Source: JAEUIV01 sp033763795
Lineage (GTDB): Bacteria > Planctomycetota > Phycisphaerae > Phycisphaerales > UBA1924
NCBI GenBank assembly: GCA_033763795.1
Contig: JANRJV010000016.1
Coordinates: forward strand, 4,809-68,808
Direction of reading: 5' to 3'
Length of the DNA: 64,000 nucleotides
In this document: positions 57,094 through 64,000 of the stretch, in pieces
Layout of the letters: the number at the start of each line of letters is the position of its first letter
How positions within the stretch are numbered: position 1 is the stretch's first letter
The notes under the pieces: model-generated
Seen by the model: only the letters and a program-made list of their open reading frames with translations
Told to the model about the DNA's origin: nothing
The model's database searches: none
Made by a program: the position numbers and the translations under genes

Positions 57094-59046
57094 GTGCGCG
57101 CGTTGATCGCCGGGCTCATCGGTGTCTGGGCAATCCTCACCGCCTTCGCCTACACCGTCGTCCTCCCCGACGAACGAGGCGACGAGGCCCTCGCACTCGC
57201 CTATCTGGACCTCGGTCCCGCAGAAGGACCCGCCGGCACAATCGTCGCCGACTACCTCGCCCACTACAGATCGCAGAACCCGCAGGAACACCCCACCCCC
57301 GAGCAGTTCCGCACCCTCCCCGACGCCGAACGCTCCGCCTTCGCCGCGCTCTTCCGCGATTGGTACGACCGAACGCAGCCAAAGCCCCTCGCTGACGCGC
57401 CCACCCTCGTCTGGTCCACCGACGATAACCCCGCAAGACGTGTCCAGTGCCACCTCTTCCGCGTCTGGCATCTCCGGACCTTCGGCGAGCCGCTCGATAT
57501 CGCCACCGACCCCAGCAACCGCGACACAACCAAGACCGTCGTCCAGTGCGTCGCAGGCGCCGGGCCCGACCTCATCGAGAGCTACGGCCCCTCACAGCTC
57601 GCCCAGTTCGTCGACGCCGGCGTCGCACTCGACGTCACAGACCTCGCGCTCCAGCGCGGCTTCGGCCCCGAGACCGTCTTCTCCGCCGCGCTCACCTCCA
57701 TGAGCCGCGACGGCCGCCAGTACGCCTTCCCCTGCAACGTGGGCTACACCATCCTCTTCTATCACCGCGACCTCTTCGCACAGGCAGGAATCCCCGAGCC
57801 CCCGCCCCAGGGATGGACCATCGAGCAGATGCTGGGCGCCGCCCGAAAGCTCACCGCACTCGAAGCCTCCGGCGGCCGCCGCCGCGTCGGAATCATGGGA
57901 ATGAGCGCCTGGGCCATGGCCCTCGCCGACGGCGGCGTCTTCTTCAACGACAAGGCCACCGCCAGCATCTTCAACAGCCCCGAAACCGTCGCCGCTTTCC
58001 GGACCTTCCAGGAGCTCATGTATCTCCACCAGGTCATGCCCACCCCCGCCGAGCTCGCCAGCATGGCCGCCTCCGGCGGCGCCAACATGAACATGGGCGC
58101 CGAGGCCGCCTCCGCCTCCGCCCTCTTCTCCGCCAAGATCTGCGCCATGGTCGTCGACGGCCGCTGGAGCTACGTCACCTTCGCCCGCCGCCAGCTCGAC
58201 CGCGTCATCTTCCCCGCCCTCCAGCGCCGCATCGCCGCCCTCGAATCCGACTCCGCCCGCGAAGAGGCCCGCCTCCTCAAGGACGCCGTCGCTTCCCTCA
58301 CGCGCGACGTCCTCGTCCCCATCTCCGACCGCCAGCACGAGCTCATCGAAGCCGCCCTCACCCCCCAGGACCGCGCCGAACTCCTGAACCTGGGCGTCGC
58401 CCACATCCCCACGACCACCGGCACACCCTTCTACGAAGCCGCCGCACGCGTCGCCATCGTCAACCGCGCCAGCCCCCGCGCCCCCCTCGCCGCACGCTTC
58501 CTCGAGTTCCTCGCCAGCGAGGAGTACAACAACCAGATCAACTTCACCTTCGACTCCATCAGCGGCACCCCCGGCATCATCGCCCGCAACGGCATATCCG
58601 GACCTCCCCGCGCCCTCCCAGGCCTCGAAGCCTTCGACTCACCCGTCTTCGTCGACGCCATGGACTCCTACGCACACCCCAAGCAGCTCTCCCCCTTCGT
58701 GGGCGACGCCCGCGTCGGACAGCTCGCTGGCCCCGTCATCGAGCAGCTCACCAACAACCTCATAGGCCCCGCCGAAGCCGCACGCCTCATCGAGAACCGC
58801 ATCAACGCCCAGATCCGCGCCAACCTCCTCCGCGACGCCGCCCTCCGCGCCCTCTGGGAATCGCTCGAAGGCAAACCCTTCGACCCCGACGTCCCACTCC
58901 GCGATCAGGCCTCCTCCGCCCCGCCCCAGGCTCCCCCGGCCCGTCCCGCCCCCCGCGCCCACCAGCCACGCCATCACGCCGCGCCCGCGCTCCCCGCCCC
59001 CGGCGCTCACCTCAGACCTCTCCCTCTCGCCGCGGTGAACGCATGA
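57094..59046 (+). CDS. Oversized membrane-anchored ABC-importer substrate-binding protein
   Basis: 650 residues from a GTG with GGAGG upstream. The N-terminus (LIAGLIGVWAILTAFAYTV) is a membrane anchor without a lipobox. Residues about 25-105 have no match I recognise; the family 1 binding-protein fold starts at PTLVWSTDDNPARRVQ, with GAGPDLIESYGPSQLAQFV, YAFPCNVGYTILFYHRDLF and MVVDGRWSYVTFA. About 70 residues rich in Pro, Ala and His form the C-terminal tail. Usual family length is near 420. It is followed by two permeases and an ATPase, so the four make one importer; the class is that of carbohydrate transporters. Substrate unknown. Confidence 0.88.
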   Translation: MRALIAGLIGVWAILTAFAYTVVLPDERGDEALALAYLDLGPAEGPAGTIVADYLAHYRSQNPQEHPTPEQFRTLPDAERSAFAALFRDWYDRTQPKPLADAPTLVWSTDDNPARRVQCHLFRVWHLRTFGEPLDIATDPSNRDTTKTVVQCVAGAGPDLIESYGPSQLAQFVDAGVALDVTDLALQRGFGPETVFSAALTSMSRDGRQYAFPCNVGYTILFYHRDLFAQAGIPEPPPQGWTIEQMLGAARKLTALEASGGRRRVGIMGMSAWAMALADGGVFFNDKATASIFNSPETVAAFRTFQELMYLHQVMPTPAELASMAASGGANMNMGAEAASASALFSAKICAMVVDGRWSYVTFARRQLDRVIFPALQRRIAALESDSAREEARLLKDAVASLTRDVLVPISDRQHELIEAALTPQDRAELLNLGVAHIPTTTGTPFYEAAARVAIVNRASPRAPLAARFLEFLASEEYNNQINFTFDSISGTPGIIARNGISGPPRALPGLEAFDSPVFVDAMDSYAHPKQLSPFVGDARVGQLAGPVIEQLTNNLIGPAEAARLIENRINAQIRANLLRDAALRALWESLEGKPFDPDVPLRDQASSAPPQAPPARPAPRAHQPRHHAAPALPAPGAHLRPLPLAAVNA

Positions 59047-60701
59047 TCGGCTCCGCCCGCAAGCGCCTGCTCATCGCCCTCGCCTTCCTCCTGCCCAACC
59101 TCCTGGGCTTCATCGTCTTCACCGCCGGGCCCGTCGCCTTCTCACTCGTCATGTCCTTCACCGACTGGGCACTCACCAGGCACAACCGCTACAGCGACAC
59201 CGCCGTCCAGTGGGTCGGCATCGAAAACTACCAGCGAGTCCTCGTAGGCGACGAAGCCCATCTCTTCTGGGACTACTTCGGCAACACCGCATTCCTCATG
59301 CTGGGCATCCCCCTCGGCATCGCCGGTTCCCTCGCCCTCGCCCTCATGCTCACCGCCCTCCCCGCACCAGCATCCACCCCCCGCAGAGCCCGCTACGCGC
59401 TCCTCGGCATCATCCTCACCCTCCTCGCCGTCGCCGGCACGTGGCTGCTCACCACCCCCGGACCACCCCCCGACCCCGCCTCGGGCTCAGAACTCCTCCT
59501 CCGCTCCACCGAAACCGGACTCACAGACCTCACCCGCTACGACGTCGCCAGACTGCGCTCCAACGCCGCCGTCCTCGCGGCCGCCGCCGCCGGACTCGTC
59601 GCCACCAGCGGGCTCGCCTTCGGCCCCATGTTCTTCCGCGGCCTCTTCTATCTCCCAAGCCTCCTCTCGGGCGTCGCCATGTTCCTCCTCTGGAAGACCC
59701 TCTATCGCCCCGAGGGCGGACTCATCAACGCCGGCCTCGCGCCCATCCTCGGCTGGATAGATCTCGCCGCACGCAGCTCCCCGCCGCTCCTCTGGCACAT
59801 CGCCGGCATCGCCCTCGCCGCCGCAACCGTCCTCGCCGCCCTCTTCCTCGTCATCGTGGGCCTGAGCCGTCTCATCCACCGCGACAGCGGCCCCGCCTCC
59901 TTCGTGGGCAGGCTCGCCATCGTCGCCACCATGCTCGCCGTGGGACTGGGCAGCGCCTATGTCCTCGTCCAGCTCCCGCAGCGCTCGCTCCTCCCCTCGG
60001 GCCGCGCCCCGCTCTCGCAATCCTCACTCTCCACAGTCATCGATCGCCTCGCCACCGACCTCCCCTCCGCCCCGCCCGACGCCCTCCGCCGCGCTGCCGC
60101 CGGCCTGGGCGACACCCCCCGAACCACCGACGCCATCAGCGCCCTCACCGCCGCCGCGGGAGACTCCGCCGCCGACCGCGCCGCCGTCACGCGCGCCGTC
60201 CTCGACGCCGCGCCCCTCGTCTACGAAGGACTCACCAGCGGCGACGGCCTCCAGCCGCCACTCTGGCTCGTCGACGCACGATGGGCCAAGACCGCCCTCA
60301 TCATCATGGGCATCTGGGCAGGACTGGGAGGCGGAACCATGCTCCTCTTCCTCGCCGGACTCTCCAACATCCCCCCCGAGCTCTACGAAGCCGCATCCAT
60401 CGACGGCGCCACAGGCTGGAGCCGCTTCATACACGTCACCTGGCCCCAGCTCGCGCCAACCACATTCTTCATCGTCATCATGTCGACCATCGGCGGCCTC
60501 CAGGGAGGCTTCGAACAGGCAATGGTCATGACCCAGGGCAAGGCAGACACCATCGTCCTCGCCTACTACATCTACAACATCGCCTTCACGGACCAGTTCC
60601 AGCTCGGACTCGCCTCCGCCATCGCCTGGGTCATGTTCATCCTCATCTTCGCCATGACCGCGCTCAACTTCCGCCTCGGTTCGCAGATGACCGGCGACTG
60701 A
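59043..60701 (+). CDS. Oversized MalF/UgpA-type ABC permease with two insertions
   Basis: 552 residues; normal members have about 290. The core is typical: LLPNLLGFIVFTAGPVAFSLVMSFTDW, FYLPSLLSGVAMFLLWK, and the EAA loop ELYEAASIDGATGWSRF that docks to the ATPase. Two extra segments are present: about 70 residues with a membrane helix after the second helix (near residues 112-180), and about 165 residues between the third and fourth core helices (near 245-410) that contain two extra helices and a hydrophilic, helical stretch. Start overlaps the upstream stop (ATGA). It forms the membrane channel with the next permease. Confidence 0.88.
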   Translation: MIGSARKRLLIALAFLLPNLLGFIVFTAGPVAFSLVMSFTDWALTRHNRYSDTAVQWVGIENYQRVLVGDEAHLFWDYFGNTAFLMLGIPLGIAGSLALALMLTALPAPASTPRRARYALLGIILTLLAVAGTWLLTTPGPPPDPASGSELLLRSTETGLTDLTRYDVARLRSNAAVLAAAAAGLVATSGLAFGPMFFRGLFYLPSLLSGVAMFLLWKTLYRPEGGLINAGLAPILGWIDLAARSSPPLLWHIAGIALAAATVLAALFLVIVGLSRLIHRDSGPASFVGRLAIVATMLAVGLGSAYVLVQLPQRSLLPSGRAPLSQSSLSTVIDRLATDLPSAPPDALRRAAAGLGDTPRTTDAISALTAAAGDSAADRAAVTRAVLDAAPLVYEGLTSGDGLQPPLWLVDARWAKTALIIMGIWAGLGGGTMLLFLAGLSNIPPELYEAASIDGATGWSRFIHVTWPQLAPTTFFIVIMSTIGGLQGGFEQAMVMTQGKADTIVLAYYIYNIAFTDQFQLGLASAIAWVMFILIFAMTALNFRLGSQMTGD

Positions 60702-60723
60702 TCCGCCTCACACACGCACCATC

Positions 60724-61569
60724 ATGCCCGCCCCCGCCACATCTCCCCGCAGGCTCACGCTCGCCACGAGCGCCATCTTCCTCGCGCTCGTCGTCCTGGG
60801 GCTCACCTTCGTCATCCCCTTCCTCTGGCAGATCCTCATCTCACTCAGCAGCCTCACCGACGTCGACCTCCTCTCCCAGACCGGCTTCCCGCCCGTCCTC
60901 AAGCCCGGGAACTACCCCCTCGTCTTCGAAAAGGTCGACTTCGCCAAGTACTTCTTCAACAGCTTCTTCGTCGCCGGCTGGGTCACCCTCCTCCAGGTCC
61001 TCACAAGCTCCATGGCCGCCTATGCCTTCAGCCGCATCGCCTGGCCAGGCCGCGACAAGGTCTTCCTCCTCTACCTCGGCACGCTCATGATCCCCGGCGT
61101 CGTACTCATGGTCCCCAACTTCGCCGTCGTGCTCGCCCTCGGAATGTTCAACTCCTACTGGGGACTCATCATCCCCGGAGCCTTCACCGCCTACGGCACC
61201 TTCCTCCTCAGGCAGTTCATGCTCACCATCCCCCCAAGCCTCGACGAAGCCGCATCCATCGACGGCGCGGGTCACTGGCGCATCTTCACACAGGTCATCC
61301 TCCCCCTCGCCCGACCCGGACTCATCGTCCTCGCCATCTTCTCCTTCCTAGGCAACTACAACAGCTTCTTCTGGCCCCTCATCCTCACCAAGGACGACAA
61401 CCTCAGAACCCTCCCCATAGGCCTCCTCGCCTTCGACTCCACCTACGGCCGGGAGACTCCCCTCATCATGGCCGGCAGCCTCATGGCCATGATCCCACCC
61501 ATCCTCGTCTTCCTCTTCCTCCAGAAGTATCTTGTACGAGGCATCCAGCTCGGGGCGGTGAAAGGTTGA
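60724..61569 (+). CDS. MalG/UgpE-type ABC permease
   Basis: 281 residues, normal length. Six membrane helices, starting with FLALVVLGLTFVIPFLWQIL, and the EAA loop SLDEAASIDGAGHWRIFTQVILP before the last helices. It pairs with the larger permease encoded 22 nt upstream. Its stop overlaps an upstream start-like TTG of the ATPase gene, whose own ATG lies 30 nt later. It moves the same unknown, probably sugar, substrate. Confidence 0.93.
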   Translation: MPAPATSPRRLTLATSAIFLALVVLGLTFVIPFLWQILISLSSLTDVDLLSQTGFPPVLKPGNYPLVFEKVDFAKYFFNSFFVAGWVTLLQVLTSSMAAYAFSRIAWPGRDKVFLLYLGTLMIPGVVLMVPNFAVVLALGMFNSYWGLIIPGAFTAYGTFLLRQFMLTIPPSLDEAASIDGAGHWRIFTQVILPLARPGLIVLAIFSFLGNYNSFFWPLILTKDDNLRTLPIGLLAFDSTYGRETPLIMAGSLMAMIPPILVFLFLQKYLVRGIQLGAVKG

Positions 61570-61598
61570 AGGCGCCCGCTCCACGGGCCCGATCCACG

Positions 61599-62726
61599 AT
61601 GAGCCAGGTCACACTCACAAACGTCAAAAAGGTCTACGACGGCAAGGTCACCGCCGTACACGATTTCAACCTCGCCATAGAACCGGGCGAGTTCGTCGTC
61701 TTCGTCGGCCCATCGGGCTGCGGAAAGTCCACCACACTCCGCATGATCGCCGGACTCGAGGAAATCACCAGCGGAACCATCGAGATCGCCGGCCGCGTCG
61801 TCAACGACGTACACCCCAAAGACCGCGACATCGCCATGGTCTTCCAGAACTACGCCCTCTACCCCCACATGAGCGTCTACAAGAACATGGCCTTCGGCCT
61901 CATGCTCCGCAAAATGCCCCGACCCGAGATCAGACGCCGCGTCGACGAGGCCGCACGCATGCTGGGCCTCGACCAGCTCCTCGACCGAAAGCCCAAGGCC
62001 CTCTCGGGCGGCCAGCGACAGCGCGTCGCCCTCGGCCGCGCCATCGTCCGCGAGCCCAAGGTCTTCCTCTTCGACGAGCCCCTCTCAAACCTCGACGCCA
62101 AGCTCCGCGTCACCACACGCACCGAGATCAAGAACCTCCACCAGCGCCTCCGCACAACAACCATCTACGTCACCCACGACCAGGAAGAGGCCATGACCCT
62201 GGGCGACCGCATCGTCGTCATGAGCGCCGGCTACGTCCAGCAGGTTGATTCGCCCCTGGGCGTCTACCGCCGCCCCGTCAACCGCTTCGTCGCCGCATTC
62301 CTGGGCTCGCCCCCCATGAACTTCCTCGAGGGAACCCTCCGCCGAGATTCGGGCATCGTCTTCCAGGGCGCCGGCGTACGCCTCAGGCTCCCCGACGCGC
62401 CCGGACTCGCCGCCGCACTCGACAAACCCGTCGTCCTGGGCTTCAGGCCCAGCGCCATGAGCGAACGCCAAGAGGGCAAGTTCCAGCCGCCCCCGGGCTT
62501 CGCCCGCGGCGACAACGCCCTCCGCCTCCGACCGAAGGTCATCGAGCCCCTCGGCGAGATGATCGACGCCTCCTGCGAGACCGACACGGGCCACCGCGTC
62601 ATCGCCCGCATCGACGCCCGCGAAGACTTCCCCCTCAACCAGCCCGTCGACCTCTACCTCGACATGCAGCACGTGCACGTCTTCGAGCCCGGAGAATTCG
62701 GCCGCAACCTCATCCTCGCAGGCTGA
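61599..62726 (+). CDS. MalK/UgpC-type ABC transporter ATPase
   Basis: 375 residues from the ATG at 61599, preferred over an in-frame TTG 11 codons earlier because the family normally begins near VTLTNVKKVYDGKV. Walker A GPSGCGKSTTLRM, Q-loop FQNYALYPHMSV, signature ALSGGQRQRVALGRAIVREP, Walker B FLFDEPLSNLDAKLR and the switch His in VTHDQEEAMTLGD are complete. The C-terminal 130 residues form the TOBE-type regulatory domain (GFRPSAMSERQEG, VDLYLDMQHVHVFEPG). It powers the importer above and may serve other sugar permeases. Confidence 0.95.
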   Translation: MSQVTLTNVKKVYDGKVTAVHDFNLAIEPGEFVVFVGPSGCGKSTTLRMIAGLEEITSGTIEIAGRVVNDVHPKDRDIAMVFQNYALYPHMSVYKNMAFGLMLRKMPRPEIRRRVDEAARMLGLDQLLDRKPKALSGGQRQRVALGRAIVREPKVFLFDEPLSNLDAKLRVTTRTEIKNLHQRLRTTTIYVTHDQEEAMTLGDRIVVMSAGYVQQVDSPLGVYRRPVNRFVAAFLGSPPMNFLEGTLRRDSGIVFQGAGVRLRLPDAPGLAAALDKPVVLGFRPSAMSERQEGKFQPPPGFARGDNALRLRPKVIEPLGEMIDASCETDTGHRVIARIDAREDFPLNQPVDLYLDMQHVHVFEPGEFGRNLILAG

Positions 62727-62735
62727 CCCGCCCCC

Positions 62736-63218
62736 TCACAGCGCCGGCCCCGGCAGGTCGCACTCGCCCAGCAGCTTGAACTCCTTCTTCCGCAGGATCT
62801 GCCCCGCCAGCGTCAGATCGTCCACCGCCAGCGCGATCGTCGGCGCCCCGTTCCGCTTCAGCATCAGCGGGTACGCGAACTGAATGCTGATCTCCGCCCC
62901 CAGCAGGTACAGGCACAGCCGCGTCAGGTTGTGACCCCCCGGTATCTCCACCACCAGCAGTTGCTTCTCCGAAAACGTCAGATTCTGACGCTTCAGAATG
63001 TCCCGAGCCACCGACGACATGTTCGTCAGCAGCCGGATCACCGCATAGTCGCTCGCCTCCTGCACGCTGAACGCACACACCTGGCACTGCGTGTCGTCGT
63101 CGAACAGCTTCAGCAGCTCCAGCAGCTTCCCCACCCGGTTGTCCAGAAACACGCTGAACTGCGTCACGCTCGGCGGGCTGTATCCCTGGGCGATGCCGGG
63201 CGAAGTTGCTTGACTCAT
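62736..63218 (-). CDS. ACT-domain protein, possible amino-acid-binding regulator
   Basis: 160 residues. VTQFSVFLDNRVGKLLELLKLF near the start and a second beta-alpha unit (GAPTIALAVDDLTLAGQILRKK) suggest two ACT-like modules, as in proteins related to the acetolactate synthase regulatory subunit. A Cys pair (TQCQVCAF) lies between. No catalytic domain is present. It converges with the ABC ATPase gene after 9 nt. Ligand unknown; an allosteric amino-acid sensor is inference. Confidence 0.75.
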   Translation of the reverse strand: MSQATSPGIAQGYSPPSVTQFSVFLDNRVGKLLELLKLFDDDTQCQVCAFSVQEASDYAVIRLLTNMSSVARDILKRQNLTFSEKQLLVVEIPGGHNLTRLCLYLLGAEISIQFAYPLMLKRNGAPTIALAVDDLTLAGQILRKKEFKLLGECDLPGPAL

Positions 63219-63393
63219 ACGGAATCCTTCCGTTACCGGCGCCGGGTCCCCCCACGGGACCCTCCCTCGGAAGCTTTCGCCTCCCGGCGGGAATCGCCGT
63301 CAGACACCACAGAGTAGGAAACCACACGCCCCAAACTCAAGACCCTAGCGCCCCCTTTCACTCACCACGCCCCGCACCCTCCGTCTTTCCCCC

Positions 63394-64000
63394 TCAATCA
63401 TCACCGCCAACCATGTCGATCACCCCCGGATCCGGACCCAGCCCCGCCTCATACCCGCGTCGCAGCAGCGCCTCGATCGACGCGCGGCCCGCCCTCCCCG
63501 CCGAAACCGTCAGACCGCTCACGTACATGTCCAGGTAACGCTCCAGCGTCGCACGCTCAATCCCGACAGTCATCGGCGCGATCCGCCGCAGCCCCTCCTC
63601 GCGATGTCCCACCGCGTGCCGCACCGACCGCGACAGCAGCTCACCAACCTCCTCCACGCTCCCGGTCCCGAAACGCTCGTCAAGATCGCGACGCACCGCG
63701 TTCCCCCCCAAAGGCAGCGGCAGACCCGTCTCCTCTAGCCACCACCCGCCCAGGTCCAGCATCTCCCGCAGCCCGTACGTCCCGTACGTCAGCTGCGCAT
63801 CGTGAATCAGCAGCCCCGCGTCCGCCTCGCCCCGCGCCACCATCCCCGGCACGTCATGAAACACCGTCGGCACGACCCGCCCCGCCGGCGCCGCGCCCAC
63901 CGCCAGCCGCAGCACCAGGTACGCCGTCGTATCCAGCCCCGGAACCGCCAGACTCCGCCCCGACAGCCACCGCCCGATCTCCTCCGCACCCGCCCCCGCC
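63394..64000 (-). CDS. mqnD: 1,4-dihydroxy-6-naphthoate synthase, N-terminus outside window
   Basis: The last 202 residues are present; the start lies past the right edge. The fold is that of MqnA/MqnD periplasmic-binding-like enzymes: VPTVFHDVPGMVARGEADAGLLIHD, then YGLREMLDLGGWWLEETGLPLPLGG, and the C-terminal helix with RYLDMYVSGLTVSAG. The Gly-Trp-Trp-(6)-LPLPLGG pattern favours MqnD over MqnA. MqnD converts cyclic dehypoxanthinyl futalosine to 1,4-dihydroxy-6-naphthoate in the futalosine route to menaquinone. No other mqn gene is in the window. Confidence 0.85.
   Translation of the reverse strand, partial: AGAGAEEIGRWLSGRSLAVPGLDTTAYLVLRLAVGAAPAGRVVPTVFHDVPGMVARGEADAGLLIHDAQLTYGTYGLREMLDLGGWWLEETGLPLPLGGNAVRRDLDERFGTGSVEEVGELLSRSVRHAVGHREEGLRRIAPMTVGIERATLERYLDMYVSGLTVSAGRAGRASIEALLRRGYEAGLGPDPGVIDMVGGDD

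Overview
The window is a gene-dense, very GC-rich chromosomal segment from a bacterium that is most likely a planctomycete of the Phycisphaerae type. No 16S gene is present, so this rests on content. One protein ends in a PEP-CTERM-like tail, another carries a C-terminal dockerin-like EF-hand pair of the kind seen in Phycisphaerae, and a large choice-of-anchor D protein lies next to it. There is also a complete Bat-type VWA operon, a secretin and a serine/threonine kinase fused to a beta-propeller. Codon choice depends on strand: plus-strand genes prefer C-ending codons and minus-strand genes G-ending codons, so the plus strand is C-rich almost throughout.

Layout. Positions 1-8.4 kb (minus) hold a small catabolic-looking block (alginate-export-type porin, exported amidohydrolase, exported isochorismatase-like hydrolase), a K+/H+ antiporter, a second isochorismatase-like hydrolase and a Cu+ P-type ATPase. 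Positions 8.4-10.7 kb hold a DUF1579 protein, a 39-residue membrane peptide and isocitrate dehydrogenase. Positions 10.8-19.1 kb hold the kinase, a thioredoxin-like protein, the SRP RNA, dnaX with an apparent frameshift signal, ybaB and priA. Positions 19.4-27.1 kb (plus) hold the secretin, an anti-sigma antagonist/kinase pair, a lone nuoC, a cysteine-less redoxin and a cysteine-rich membrane protein. Positions 27.2-35.4 kb hold gcvP, an M28 peptidase, a sugar-phosphate isomerase-like protein, queG and a Tat-type superoxide dismutase. Positions 35.5-45.3 kb are the MoxR/DUF58/Bat operon, with seven of its eight genes overlapping by 4 nt, then a TlpA-type thioredoxin. Positions 45.3-56.2 kb (minus) hold cell-surface genes: the PEP-CTERM protein, an esterase, a GT39-like glycosyltransferase, a metallopeptidase and the choice-of-anchor protein. 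A tRNA-Gln follows. Positions 57.1-62.7 kb encode a carbohydrate-type ABC importer with oversized binding-protein and permease subunits. An ACT-domain protein and the end of mqnD close the window.

The most notable observation is dnaX. Its zero frame stops two codons after an A8 run. The -1 frame from that run stays open for 194 codons, giving a proline-rich linker and a typical tau-like C-terminus, and a GC hairpin sits 6 nt downstream of the run. This fits programmed production of gamma and tau proteins, and the protein also lacks the usual four-cysteine zinc module. No CRISPR array, insertion sequence, prophage or rRNA was seen.
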